Shown here: positions 44,856 through 54,138 of the stretch, piece after piece | How the letters are laid out: the number at the start of each line of letters is the position of its first letter | Position numbering within the stretch: position 1 is the first letter of the stretch | From: an uncultured Ruminococcus sp. | Lineage (GTDB): Bacteria > Bacillota > Clostridia > Oscillospirales > Acutalibacteraceae | Reading direction: 5' to 3' | Length of the DNA: 64,000 nt | Assembly (NCBI GenBank): GCA_902776185.1 | Contig: CACYPH010000014.1 | Span: 1 to 64,000 of the forward strand | The notes under the pieces: generated by a model | What the model was told of the DNA's origin: nothing | Database searches by the model: none | What the model saw: the letters and a program-made list of their open reading frames with translations, nothing else | Position numbers and translations under genes: made by a program

Positions 44856-46760
44856 TTATTGCTCTTTTGGGGAGAGAGCGCCGGTACGGTACATCTCGAG
44901 CAGGCGGTAGAGGTCGTCGATCTCGTTCTGCAGAACAACGCCGACGTCGGTATCGCCGACCATCATGCGCTGCTGCTCGGTTTCGACGATCTCGGACTTG
45001 GAACGGATGTCGGTGTTTTCGCGCAGGGCTTCGGCGATCGTGCTGAACGGGCGGTGGGCTTTCAGCCGCAGGCCGTGGGAGTTGTAGATCAGGGTGTAGC
45101 CCGCGATGCCGGTGGTCTCGTGGTAATTCTTGCAGAAGCCGCCGTCGATGACCAACAGCTTGCCGTCGGCGCGGATGGGCAGCTCGCCCTTAACGGTGCG
45201 CACCGGGGTATGGCCGTTGATGATGTGTGCCGCGGCGGAATGCAGTCCGAATTCAGAGAGGATCATCTCGCAGATCTCGCGGTTGTAATAGTGGCGGTAG
45301 TAGGGGTTTTTGTCCTCCTGCCACGCGGACTTGTCGTCGATATAGGCGCGCTCGAAGCCCTTGATCCTGCGCCCGCAGAGAGGGGAGTTCTCGCCGCAGC
45401 GCAGATACCACATGAAGTCCAGCCCGCGGATGTCGCGGCTCTTGCCGTAATAGGCGTGGCGGGCGAGGGTGTCCGCCATATCGAAGTAGGCTTTTCCGCT
45501 GAATTTTTCGCCGAAAAATTCGACCTCACGGAGCGTTCCGTCGTCGTTGAGCGGGACGCATCCGTGGTAGAGCAGGTTGCCGTTATAGATCTTGTACATC
45601 CCGCCGTTTTCGTAGAGGAAGGCGGTGTGCTTCTGCAGCTTTTCGCTCTCGAGAAAAGCGGTGCGCAGGTCGTCGAGGACCGCTTGCTCGCCGTCGGTCA
45701 GGGAATAGGGATCGGCGGGATCGAGCGTGGGGAAATGTGTTTCATTCAGCGCGTAGGTTGTGCCGTCGATCAGGATCGTGCCGCTGTTGAGATCCATTTT
45801 GTCGAGCAGGAGACGGTCGTCCATGTTGTATTCGGGGTTGCGGCGGATGACCTGTCCCTCGAGCTTGAACATGATGACGGTGATCGCAGAGAGGGCGGCG
45901 TCCATCGGCGTTTTGTCGGGATAGAGATCGCGGGCGAAGGTGACAAGGCTGCGCAGGCTGACGCCGTAGCCGCTCTCGAGGGTGCGGATACATCGGTAGT
46001 TGATGCAGTTGCGCACTGCGGCGGCGACACAGGCGTCGCATCCGCACGCCGCGCCCATCCAGAGGATGTCGTGGTTGCCCCACTCGATGTCGAGGGAATG
46101 ATGCTGCATCAAAAGATCGAGGATCTTCTCGGCAGAATCGCCGCGGTCGTAGATATCGCCGACGATGTGCAGGCGGTCGACCGCGAGACGCTTGATCAGT
46201 CCGGCGAGGGAGATGACAAAGTCGTCCGCGTTGATGCGGATGATGGTGTCGAGGATGTTGTTATGGTAGCGGACCTGGTTATTGTCCTCGTCCTTTTGGG
46301 CGTGGAGCAGTTCGTCGATGATGTAGGCGTAGTCCTCGGGCATCGCCTTGCGTACCTTTGAGCGGGTGTATTTTGAGGATAAGGTGCGGGCAAGCTCGAT
46401 CATGCGCTCGAGGGTAGTGCGGTACCAGTCGCGGTCAAGGGTCATCTCGCGGCGGTTCAGACGGAGCTTATCTGCGGGATAGTAGATCAGGGTGCATAGC
46501 TCGTCCTTCTCTTCGGCTGACAGGGTATCGCCGTAGATCAGGTTGAGCTTTTCGCGGATGACGCCCGAGCAGTTGTTGAGGATATGGCAGAACGCCTCGT
46601 ACTCGCCGTGGAGATCGCTCATGAAATGCTCGGTTCCCTTGGGGAGATTGAGGATCGCCGTCAGGTTGATGATCTCGCGCGTGGTCGCGCGGACAGAGGG
46701 GTATTTCTCGGATAAGAGGCGCAGGTATTTTAAATTGTTATCTGTCGTTTTTTCGGTCAT
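44856..46760 (-). CDS. fbp: Fructose-1,6-bisphosphatase, class III
   Basis: The 634-residue enzyme has the length and metallophosphatase motifs of the Firmicute class III family: SDLHGEYEAF near residue 48, GDIYDRGDSAEKIL, and GNHDILWMG. It hydrolyses fructose-1,6-bisphosphate to fructose-6-phosphate for gluconeogenesis. The ATG at 46758-46760 is eight bases from AAGGAG; an upstream in-frame GTG overlaps that site. The gene stands alone. Confidence 0.95.
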   Translation of the reverse strand: MTEKTTDNNLKYLRLLSEKYPSVRATTREIINLTAILNLPKGTEHFMSDLHGEYEAFCHILNNCSGVIREKLNLIYGDTLSAEEKDELCTLIYYPADKLRLNRREMTLDRDWYRTTLERMIELARTLSSKYTRSKVRKAMPEDYAYIIDELLHAQKDEDNNQVRYHNNILDTIIRINADDFVISLAGLIKRLAVDRLHIVGDIYDRGDSAEKILDLLMQHHSLDIEWGNHDILWMGAACGCDACVAAAVRNCINYRCIRTLESGYGVSLRSLVTFARDLYPDKTPMDAALSAITVIMFKLEGQVIRRNPEYNMDDRLLLDKMDLNSGTILIDGTTYALNETHFPTLDPADPYSLTDGEQAVLDDLRTAFLESEKLQKHTAFLYENGGMYKIYNGNLLYHGCVPLNDDGTLREVEFFGEKFSGKAYFDMADTLARHAYYGKSRDIRGLDFMWYLRCGENSPLCGRRIKGFERAYIDDKSAWQEDKNPYYRHYYNREICEMILSEFGLHSAAAHIINGHTPVRTVKGELPIRADGKLLVIDGGFCKNYHETTGIAGYTLIYNSHGLRLKAHRPFSTIAEALRENTDIRSKSEIVETEQQRMMVGDTDVGVVLQNEIDDLYRLLEMYRTGALSPKEQ

Positions 46761-47082
46761 CCATATCACTCCTTTTTATACAAAACACTCACGAAATCCA
46801 ATCAATCTTTTCGGACTGCTTTTTGCAATACATCGTTGTCGGTCTTGACAGGCGCCAGCCTGCCTGCGACCTTCGCCTCGTCTTGCAAAAAAGCATCCTC
46901 GAAAATCTTTGTCAGTCTTTCATTAGTGTTTTGTATATTTTCTTCATTGTAGCAGAGCGGAGGGATTTTGTAAATGCCGAAACGGTTTTTCGGCAGAAAA
47001 CGGGAGAATTGCAAAGAGGTATTGCAAGATCAGGCAACATCATATATAATAGGAGCATCTTAATTAAAGGAGTGACAGTATC
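46761..47082. other. fbp / lipoprotein divergent spacer
   Basis: No convincing gene is present. It contains the lipoprotein promoter (47022-47050) and a small hairpin (TGCCGAA/TTCGGCA, about 46975-46995). A minus-strand reading frame of up to 70 codons lacks an ATG and a ribosome-binding site. Confidence 0.5.
47022..47050 (+). promoter_or_regulatory. Promoter of the split lipoprotein gene
   Basis: TTGCAA, a 17-base spacer and a perfect TATAAT lie 33 bases upstream of the start codon. Confidence 0.8.
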
Positions 47083-47792
47083 TTGAAAAAAGTATTTGCG
47101 GTTTTGATGGCATTGACCCTGATCCTTTCGCTTGCGGCGTGCGGCGGGTGCAGCTCTGAGAAGAAAAGTGAAAGCAACAGCGCTTCTGCCGTAGAGACGG
47201 CTCAGGCGACGGAACAATCCGAACAGGGCGGTTCTGTGGTCGGAACATGGGCAAACGACGACGAAAGCGGCGAAACCATTACCTTTAATAACATAGTTAG
47301 GGTATAATTCCCCGCTGCTTGCAGCGAAAGAGTCAGTCGAGTATAACCTCGACTGGACGGATTACAACTTCCAATAGAAGATGTGCGCGGGTAAAGTGTC
47401 CGGTGGACACTTTAGTGCTTGCACCGGGGATGTTTATTGACGACGAGACGCTGACCAAAGAGACGATGTCAAAGCTCGTCGGCGACTGGACCTATACAGG
47501 CATGGAGGATTATGTCAAGCTGACCTTCAACGAGGACGGCACCGGCTCTTATGACGGGATCGACGTTACCGGACTCAGCTTCACCTATGAGCTTACGATG
47601 GAGCATAAGGAATTCAACAACGGCGAGCCCTATGTCGACAAGACGCTGAAGATGAACTACAGCACCGGCGAAAGCGAAGAAATCGTCATCCGTTTCTTGG
47701 AGGAAGGGCAGGAAACAATGACTTTCAGCACTACCGAGGGCGGCGGATACACCGGCATCGTCACCTACTACGGCGGATGGATTCGAGCATAA
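47083..47792 (+). pseudogene. Lipoprotein gene split by a palindromic insertion
   Basis: The 5' part (TTG start, AAGGAG upstream) encodes a lipoprotein signal with Cys20 and a Ser/Glu-rich spacer. It then gives VVGTWANDDESGETITFNN and runs into a stop at 47305-47307 inside inserted DNA. The 3' part resumes with DDETLTKETMSKLVGDWTYTGMEDYVKLTFNEDGTGSYDG and continues to 47792. The 'GTWxxxxESGETITF' and 'GDWTYTGMEDYVKLTF' stretches look like two copies of the same small beta-barrel domain, so the insertion interrupts the first copy. The promoter, start and 3' end look intact. Function of the intact form is unknown; no full-length product can be made in one frame. Confidence 0.75.
47284..47430 (+). 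mobile_element. Palindromic insertion inside a lipoprotein gene
   Basis: The first 97 bases (47284-47380) are an exact inverted copy of 1-97. The unit continues with a perfect 10-bp hairpin, TAAAGTGTCC-GGT-GGACACTTTA, at 47392-47414. The right border is estimated from where lipoprotein coding resumes. The insert carries at least three hairpins and no gene. Its family is unknown to me; a non-autonomous, hairpin-ended element is the best guess. Confidence 0.7.
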
Positions 47793-47818
47793 TCTGAGAA
47801 TAATAACATCATAAAAAA

Positions 47819-47857
47819 CAGCACCCGATAACTGATAAACACGGTTGTCGGGTGCTG
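47819..47857. terminator. Bidirectional terminator
   Basis: CAGCACCCGA / TCGGGTGCTG around a 19-base loop, with A-rich and T-rich flanks, lies between convergent genes. Confidence 0.8.
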
Positions 47858-47866
47858 ATTCTTTTG

Positions 47867-48544
47867 TCATTGATCCGCTTTGCGGATTTTCTTTTTGGTG
47901 GGATCTTTTTTATTTGCCCTGCGGGCAGAGCGGACTTCCTCGATGCTTTTGTCGAGGAAGGAGTTGTCGGTTTTGCCCTCGCTCGTTTCGTATGCGCCAT
48001 GGAACGCGATGCGCATGCTGTTGACGTAGCGGCGTTTTTCGGGGTGCTGTTCGCCCCAGTCCCACAGCGCACGGTTGAGATCGACACAGATGATGCGGGT
48101 CGCGCCCTCGGTGCGGCCGCTCTTGATATACGGGTGTTCGGGCGCGGGCGAATCATCGGCGATCTCTGCGGTGAATTCGTCGTAGGGATAGCCGTCCTTG
48201 TGGTAGTACCATGTGGAAGATCCGCCGATATTGACGCTTTTTATCATGTTTTCGGGCGCGCCGCAGGTGCGCAGGTAGGCGTTGATATCCTTGCCCTCGT
48301 CGATCAGGCGGCTCAGCTCGCCGTAGAACGCGAGGTTCATGGCGGGATTTTCGAGCGCTTTCGCGGCTTTCTCGGCAGGGGTTCGCACCGCGCGCAGGCG
48401 CGAGCGCAGGATCAGCAGAAGGATCAGCGAGATCACGGTGCATAGCCAGCCGTAATTCGTGATTCCCTGATTGAAGCAGTAGCCTGCTGCCAAAGCGCAC
48501 AGCATCGCGCCGCCGCCGAAGACGGCGATGATGATTTTTTTCAT
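47867..48544 (-). CDS. Hypothetical membrane protein
   Basis: The 225-residue protein has two adjacent N-terminal hydrophobic segments (about 5-24 and 30-47). A soluble domain follows with SSTWYYHKDGYPYDEFTAEIADDSP and CVDLNRALWDWGEQHPEKRRYVNSMRIAFHGAY, then a very basic tail (RRANKKDPTKKKIRKADQ). I do not recognise the family. Its start is 28 bases downstream of the htpG stop on the same strand, so the two are probably co-transcribed from the htpG promoter. Confidence 0.7.
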   Translation of the reverse strand: MKKIIIAVFGGGAMLCALAAGYCFNQGITNYGWLCTVISLILLLILRSRLRAVRTPAEKAAKALENPAMNLAFYGELSRLIDEGKDINAYLRTCGAPENMIKSVNIGGSSTWYYHKDGYPYDEFTAEIADDSPAPEHPYIKSGRTEGATRIICVDLNRALWDWGEQHPEKRRYVNSMRIAFHGAYETSEGKTDNSFLDKSIEEVRSARRANKKDPTKKKIRKADQ

Positions 48545-48571
48545 GGCGTTACCTCAAGGTGGTTTTTATAT

Positions 48572-50458
48572 TTACAGCATCAGATTGCAGACGAGGTCGG
48601 AGATCTCGGCGGGGTTGTCGATGGACAGTCCGTTGACCAGGCGCGCCTGCGCGTAGAGGATCTTGCTGTAATCCTTGAGCTTGTCCTTGTCGTTTTCAAA
48701 CAGGTCGGTCAGCTTGTCCTTGATGGGATGGTCGACGTTGATCTCGAGGACGGTCTCCGCCTTGATGTGCTGTTCCTCTGCGCCGGGCATCTTGTTGAGG
48801 ATCTGTTCCATGCCGACGGAGAGGGCGCCTTCGGACGAGAGGCTGACGGCGTGGTTGTGGAGGGTGTTGGTGTACTGCACCTTTGCGACTGCGCCGGAAA
48901 GGGAATCGCGGATGAATTCGAAGATGTCTTTCGCGCCTTCGTTCGCTTCCTTGAGCTTTTCTTTGTCGGCGTCGTCGGCGAGGTCGAGGTTCTCGGTGCA
49001 GACGTTGAGGAATTCCTTGCCGTCGTATTCGCGCAGGATCTGCAGGGCGAATTCGTCGATATCCTCGGTCAGATACAGTACCTCGTAGTTATGGGCAAGG
49101 ACCGCCTCGACCTGCGGGAGCAGAGAGATCTTTTCGATCGATTCGCCGACCGCATAATAGATCTTTTTCTGTGCCTCGGCGGTGCGCTCGACGTACTCTT
49201 TGAGGGTGGTAAGCTTTTTGTCGTTCGAGGAGGTGAACATGATGAGATCCTGCAGGGTGTCCTTGTTCGCGCCGAAGGAGGAATAGATGCCCCACTTGAG
49301 CTGAGCGCCGAAGGCTTTGAAGAATTCTTCGTACTTTTCGCGGTCGGTTTTCAGCATCTTATTCAACTCGGAGGTGATCTTTTTCTCGAGGGCTTTGGCG
49401 ATGATTTTCAGCTGACGGTCATGCTGGAGCATCTCGCGCGAGATGTTCAGCGAGAGATCCGCGCTGTCGACCAGACCCTTGACAAAGCTGTAGTGATCGG
49501 GAATCAGCTCCTTGCACTTTTCCATGATCATGACGCCGCTGGAATAGAGCTGTAAGCCCTTTTCGTACTCGCGGCTGTAGTAGTCGTAGGGGGTGTGGGA
49601 CGGGATGAATAACAGGGCGGTGTAGTCGGCAGAGCCCTCGGTCTTCTGGCGGATGACCTTGATCGGGTTTTCGTAGTCGCCGAACTTGTCCTTATAATAA
49701 TTGTTGTAATCGTCGTCGGAGACCTCGGAGGGCGATTTTTTCCAGATCGGGATCATGGAATTGAGGGTCTCGTCCTCTTTGACGGTCTCGTATTCGTCGG
49801 AGTCTTCTTTCTTGTGCTGATGCTCGGTGAGCATGCGGATCGGGTAGCGGATGTAGTCGCTGTACTTCTTGATCAGCTCGCGGATGCGGTAGGTTTCGAG
49901 GTATGCGCCGTAGTTCTCGTCGTCGGTATCCTCTTTGATGTGGAGGATAATGACGGTGCCGTTGTCGGGCTTGTCGCAGGACTTGACGGTGTAGCCGTCA
50001 GCGCCCGAGCTTTCCCAGATAAAGGCTTCGTCGGCGCCGTAGGCGCGGCTGAGGACCTTGATGTTATCGGCAACCATGAACGCGGAGTAGAAGCCCACGC
50101 CGAACTGGCCGATGATGTCGATATCCTCCGCCTGATTCTCTTCGCCTTTTTTGAAATCAAAGGAGCCGGATTTTGCGATCGTGCCGAGGTTGTTCTCGAG
50201 TTCGTCCTTCGTCATGCCGCAGCCGTTGTCGGAGATGGTCAGGGTGCGAGCTTCTTTGTCGGCGGTGATGCGGATCTCGTAGTCGTCGTGCTTAAGGGTC
50301 ACGCTGTCGTCCGTCAGAGAACGGAAATAGAGCTTGTCGATCGCGTCGGACGCGTTGGAGATCAGCTCGCGCAGAAAAATCTCCTTGTGGGTATAGATGG
50401 AATTGACCATCATATCAAGGAGCTTTTTGGATTCGGTTTTGAATTGCTTTTTCGCCAT
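48572..50458 (-). CDS. htpG: Molecular chaperone HtpG (Hsp90)
   Basis: The 628-residue Hsp90 homologue has the GHKL ATPase domain (ELISNASDAIDKL near residue 27, DNGCGMTKDE, and QFGVGFYSAFMVAD), then the middle and C-terminal dimerisation domains. I start at MAKKQFKTES (ATG at 50456-50458, AGAAGG upstream); a reading ten codons longer begins within the leader. The promoter is overlapped by a CIRCE element, so the HrcA repressor should control it by heat shock. Confidence 0.97.
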   Translation of the reverse strand: MAKKQFKTESKKLLDMMVNSIYTHKEIFLRELISNASDAIDKLYFRSLTDDSVTLKHDDYEIRITADKEARTLTISDNGCGMTKDELENNLGTIAKSGSFDFKKGEENQAEDIDIIGQFGVGFYSAFMVADNIKVLSRAYGADEAFIWESSGADGYTVKSCDKPDNGTVIILHIKEDTDDENYGAYLETYRIRELIKKYSDYIRYPIRMLTEHQHKKEDSDEYETVKEDETLNSMIPIWKKSPSEVSDDDYNNYYKDKFGDYENPIKVIRQKTEGSADYTALLFIPSHTPYDYYSREYEKGLQLYSSGVMIMEKCKELIPDHYSFVKGLVDSADLSLNISREMLQHDRQLKIIAKALEKKITSELNKMLKTDREKYEEFFKAFGAQLKWGIYSSFGANKDTLQDLIMFTSSNDKKLTTLKEYVERTAEAQKKIYYAVGESIEKISLLPQVEAVLAHNYEVLYLTEDIDEFALQILREYDGKEFLNVCTENLDLADDADKEKLKEANEGAKDIFEFIRDSLSGAVAKVQYTNTLHNHAVSLSSEGALSVGMEQILNKMPGAEEQHIKAETVLEINVDHPIKDKLTDLFENDKDKLKDYSKILYAQARLVNGLSIDNPAEISDLVCNLML

Positions 50459-50493
50459 AGTAATACCTTCTTTATGATTTTGTTCCATCCTTT

Positions 50494-50535
50494 ATTATAA
50501 TAAAAAAATTAGCACTGTCAAGGTGAGAGTGCTAA
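50494..50535 (-). promoter_or_regulatory. htpG promoter with CIRCE operator
   Basis: On the minus strand TTGACA (50516-50521), 16 bases and TATAAT (50494-50499) form a strong promoter. The CIRCE palindrome TTAGCACTG-N9-GAGTGCTAA (50509-50535) overlaps the -35 and spacer, with one mismatch to the consensus TTAGCACTC-N9-GAGTGCTAA. This is the binding site of HrcA. Confidence 0.9.
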
Positions 50536-50601
50536 TTTGTTGTGAACTTTGTGTTAATTTTTGACATTTTCGGATGGTGGCCGCCGTTGGCGGCGATACT
50601 G

Positions 50602-50650
50602 CAATTCCTCACCCGCCGTTGGCGGGAGCTCCTTTTACCAAAAGGAGCCC
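50602..50650 (+). repeat. Family A dispersed repeat, short form (A6)
   Basis: Nearly identical to 39834-39882. It lies between two 33-bp direct repeats, one of which is part of the htpG operator. Confidence 0.8.
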
Positions 50651-50655
50651 GACAT

Positions 50656-50688
50656 ACTGTCAAGGTGAGAGTGCTAATTTGTTGTGAA
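50656..50688. repeat. 33-bp direct repeat carrying half of the CIRCE
   Basis: Identical to 50514-50546, with weaker similarity for another 15 bases. It carries the GAGTGCTAA half-site (50669-50677) and a TTGACA on the minus strand, but not the other half-site or a -10 box. It ends a few bases from the stop codon of the next gene. Confidence 0.85.
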
Positions 50689-50700
50689 TATTCTGTTAAT

Positions 50701-51456
50701 TTATGGTTCTGCACCGAAGATCAGCAGGCAGATACCGTATAGGATGGGCTGGTGCGCCATGTAGATAATGAGGCTGTGTCTGCCGATAAAGCTGAGGACG
50801 GGGATGTTGAAGCGGAAAAATTCGTCCCGTCCGCGCAGGGCGATATAGCGCCAGAGGAAATAGCCGAAGATGAATAAGAACAGCCACGGGATCAGCGGGA
50901 AGTAGTCGGCGGAATCGAAGCCTTCGGCGGGGAAGCCGAGAAAGGCGAGGCAGGGACAGGAATAGAGTGCGGGCGACAGCTCGGCGAACGGGATCGAGAA
51001 AAAGCCGAGATACCGGAAAGGAACATTATAGGTCAAGGCGAACGCCGCTATGCTCAGCGTCATGCCGACGGCGGGATGGATGCGGTCCAGGGGCTTTCGC
51101 AGGGCTTGGGTGATGAGCATCGCACAGCCGATGAGATTCAATACGCCGAACCAGATCTGCTGGGACGGAAGAAAGATCAATGTGACCGCGGTGACGGCAA
51201 AGCCGCAGAGGTTGACGATGATCCCGCGGCGGTATGCGTGGCGGGAGAAGTTCAGCGAGATACCCGACACGATGATGAAGCTAAAACAGATCGAGCGCTC
51301 CCACAGGATGACAAGCGGGTACCTATCAAAGGCGGGGTCGCGTTCGTAGACGATGAAAATATCGTAGTACAGATGGTAGACGACCATGCTGATGATCGAC
51401 AGCGCGCGGATCACGTCTATCAGGTTGTAGCGGTTGGAGAGGCTTTTTATTTTCAT
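50701..51456 (-). CDS. Heparan-alpha-glucosaminide N-acetyltransferase-like membrane protein
   Basis: The 251-residue protein has about seven transmembrane segments. The start NRYNLIDVIRALSIISMVVYHLYYD, an RD/H pair in the first helices, and the end FIGRHSLIIYMAHQPILYGI match the HGSNAT/DUF1624 group of membrane acyltransferases. The substrate is unknown. I start at the ATG at 51454-51456; longer readings run into the leader of the divergent dockerin gene. No clear ribosome-binding site is seen. Confidence 0.8.
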   Translation of the reverse strand: MKIKSLSNRYNLIDVIRALSIISMVVYHLYYDIFIVYERDPAFDRYPLVILWERSICFSFIIVSGISLNFSRHAYRRGIIVNLCGFAVTAVTLIFLPSQQIWFGVLNLIGCAMLITQALRKPLDRIHPAVGMTLSIAAFALTYNVPFRYLGFFSIPFAELSPALYSCPCLAFLGFPAEGFDSADYFPLIPWLFLFIFGYFLWRYIALRGRDEFFRFNIPVLSFIGRHSLIIYMAHQPILYGICLLIFGAEP

Positions 51457-51601
51457 ATTGATTATTGTAGCGGATAGACAGTCAAAAGTAAATATGAAAG
51501 ATGACGGAATTTTCACATAGTTTTCACATAACCGACATAAAAGGAACAGATTGACAGGATAGAATACACATGTAAAATGAGAAAAAGGAGTGACCACCCC
51601 T

Positions 51602-54001
51602 ATGAAACAACACAAAAAACATCTGGCGATTCTCCTGTCGGTCATGCTGACGGTACTGATGATCGTACCCTCGATCGTCGTCAGCGCTGCCGATACCGAA
51701 AGCGCTGCTGACAGCACTACGCTGATTCGCGGTGACGCGGATCTGGACGGACAGGTGACCGTTCTGGATGCGACGCGGGTACAGCGGTATCTCGCAGATC
51801 TGACGACGCTTTCCGACGATGCGAAGCTGACGGCGGATGCGGACTGCGACGGCAGTGTCACCATTATGGACGCGACGGCGATCCAGAGATGGCTGGCAGA
51901 TCTGGACGACGGTTATCCCATCGGCGAGCCGATCAGCGTTGAAACACCGACAGAAGCGCCGACCGAAGCTGCTACCGAGGCGGCGACTGAGGCGGCAACG
52001 ACTGCTCCGACCGAACCGGCTACCGAAGCGCCGACGACAGAAGTCACCGGCGATGAATGGAAAGAAAACACCGGAACGATCGTGCTCTCTGACAGCGGGA
52101 TCACTGTGACCGGTACCGGCGCATATGTCGACGGCAACACGGTCATCATCACCGAGGGCGGCGACTGGGAAGTCACCGGCACCTGCACCGACGGCATGAT
52201 CTATGTCAACACCGGTGAGGAAAAAGACGTCAACGACAAAGTCAAGCTCAGACTTAACGGCATGAGCCTGACCAATCCCGACGGTCCGGCGATCTACTTT
52301 GACCGCTGTAAGAAAGCCTTTATCACCCTTGAGAGCGGCTCGACCAACACCGTTACCGACGGCGCGAGCTATACTGCGACCGTCGAGGAGCACGTGATCG
52401 ACGGCGTGACCTACAGTATCGATGCATCGGCGGCGAAGGGCGCGATCCATACCGATGATACGCTCGAGGTCAAGGGCAAGGGCACGCTGAATGTCACCGG
52501 CAATTACAAGCACGGTATCGCGACCGACGACGATATCTCGATCGAGAACGGCGTGTTCAATATCACCTCCGTCAAGGACGGTATCCATGCGAATGATGAT
52601 ATCACCGTAAACGGCAAGAACGTTGAGATCACCATCGACACCCAGTCCGACGGTCTCGACAGCGAAGGTACGCTGAATCTGGAGCTGGTCAAGAAGCTGA
52701 CCGTCAACGGCGCGGGCAAGGCGATCAAGGCTGACGGCGATATCGTCATCACCGACGGTACGTATGTCTGCACCACTACCGATGACTGCATCAACGGCAA
52801 CGCGGCGGTTACCATCAACGGCGGAACATTTACCTTAAGCTCCGGCGACGACGGTATCACGGCGGTGACCGATCTTACGATCAACGGCGGCACGATCAAT
52901 ATCACGCAGGCGGGCGGTAAGGGTATCAAGAACGACGGCGATATCAATATCACCGGCGGCAGTATCACGGTCAACTCTACCGACGACTGTATCAACGGCA
53001 ACGCCGCAGTCAATCTGACCGGCGGCACCTATGATCTGACCTCAGGCGACGAGGCTGTCACAGCGGCGTCTGTGCTGACAGTCGAGAACGTCGACATCAC
53101 GGCGAACACCACCGGCAAGGGTATCAAGGCGGAATCCGATCTGAATGTCAACAGCGGTACGTTCAACATCACCTCCGGCGACGACAGCGTCCACTGTAAC
53201 GGCAATATCACCATCAAGGGCGGCAGCTTCAACTTAAGCTCCGGCGACGACGGCGTTCATGCCGATACCACCCTCACCATCGAGGACGGCACGATCATCA
53301 TTACAAAGAGCTATGAAGGTCTCGAGGGCAACGACGTCATCATCAACGGCGGCGTCATCAGTGTGGTCGCATCCGACGACGGCATCAACGCGGCAGGCGG
53401 TCAGGATCAAAGCTCGCAGGGCGGCAGACCCGGTCAGAATCCGTTCCAGCCCGGCTCGTCCTCCAACAACTCGATCACCATTAACGGCGGCGAGGTTTAC
53501 GTGGCCGCGTCCGGCGACGGCGTCGATTCGAACGGCGCGCTGAACTTCAACGGCGGTGTGGTCGTCGTACAGGGTCCGAGTAACGGCGGTAACTTTGCGG
53601 TCGACGCGGACGGTACGGTCGGCTTCAACGGCGGTACGGTCGTCGCGATCGCTTCTTCCAACGCGATGTGGGAGGATATCTCAAACAAGGCAGGCAACTC
53701 GGTCTATAACAAGAGCGTCGGCTCGGTCACTAAGGGCTCGACGATCTGCATCACCGACAGCAGCGGCAACGTTCTGGCGGCGGTGAAATCACAGCTTTCC
53801 GGTAACCTCGGCGTTCTGTTCTATCAGAACGGCACGACCCTCTCGAGCGTGAAGTTCGTCACGGGCGGCACCTACAGCGGTACGCTGAACAGCTACGGCT
53901 ACGGCACCGGCGGCACGGTATCCGGCGGCACAAGCGCGTCACCCTCGACCTCTACGGGCGGCGGTACGCAGCCCGGCGGCCCCGGCGGCGGCAGATGGTA
54001 A
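51602..54001 (+). CDS. Secreted protein with N-terminal dockerin and beta-helix (Cthe_2159-like)
   Basis: The 799-residue protein has a signal peptide (1-31) and a type I dockerin at residues 44-102, with calcium loops DADLDGQVTVLD and DADCDGSVTIMD followed by ATRVQRYLADL and ATAIQRWLADL. A Thr/Glu/Ala/Pro linker (111-145) comes next, then a long repetitive region rich in 'INGGTxxITSGDDGIxA' turns. That pattern fits the Cthe_2159-type carbohydrate-binding right-handed beta-helix. The tail is Gly/Ser/Thr-rich and ends GGPGGGRW. Known Cthe_2159 binds acidic and cellulosic polysaccharides. A dockerin at the N-terminus is less common than at the C-terminus. The ATG has AAGGAG 11 bases upstream. 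Confidence 0.88.
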   Translation: MKQHKKHLAILLSVMLTVLMIVPSIVVSAADTESAADSTTLIRGDADLDGQVTVLDATRVQRYLADLTTLSDDAKLTADADCDGSVTIMDATAIQRWLADLDDGYPIGEPISVETPTEAPTEAATEAATEAATTAPTEPATEAPTTEVTGDEWKENTGTIVLSDSGITVTGTGAYVDGNTVIITEGGDWEVTGTCTDGMIYVNTGEEKDVNDKVKLRLNGMSLTNPDGPAIYFDRCKKAFITLESGSTNTVTDGASYTATVEEHVIDGVTYSIDASAAKGAIHTDDTLEVKGKGTLNVTGNYKHGIATDDDISIENGVFNITSVKDGIHANDDITVNGKNVEITIDTQSDGLDSEGTLNLELVKKLTVNGAGKAIKADGDIVITDGTYVCTTTDDCINGNAAVTINGGTFTLSSGDDGITAVTDLTINGGTINITQAGGKGIKNDGDINITGGSITVNSTDDCINGNAAVNLTGGTYDLTSGDEAVTAASVLTVENVDITANTTGKGIKAESDLNVNSGTFNITSGDDSVHCNGNITIKGGSFNLSSGDDGVHADTTLTIEDGTIIITKSYEGLEGNDVIINGGVISVVASDDGINAAGGQDQSSQGGRPGQNPFQPGSSSNNSITINGGEVYVAASGDGVDSNGALNFNGGVVVVQGPSNGGNFAVDADGTVGFNGGTVVAIASSNAMWEDISNKAGNSVYNKSVGSVTKGSTICITDSSGNVLAAVKSQLSGNLGVLFYQNGTTLSSVKFVTGGTYSGTLNSYGYGTGGTVSGGTSASPSTSTGGGTQPGGPGGGRW

Positions 54002-54052
54002 GCCAACGCATTTAAAAGGTATATGATGTAAATATAGAAGTCTTTATAAAGA

Positions 54053-54076
54053 AAGAGCCTCCCACAGGAGGCTCTT
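54053..54076 (+). terminator. Terminator after the beta-helix gene
   Basis: AAGAGCCTCC / GGAGGCTCTT with the loop CACA, then an A/T-rich flank. Confidence 0.85.
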
Positions 54077-54138
54077 ATCATATAGTATAGGATTACAATG
54101 ACTGCGGTCTTTTTGAAATAGATATTTCAGAAAGGTCA

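Noticed and set aside
46802..47014. A 70-codon minus-strand frame upstream of fbp
   Set aside because: It begins with TTG without a ribosome-binding site, has no recognisable domain, and overlaps the divergent promoter region.
52500..53700. Possible tandem DNA repeat array in the beta-helix gene
   Set aside because: The repetition is at protein level, with repeated turns of a beta-helix; the DNA units vary too much for a CRISPR or minisatellite array.
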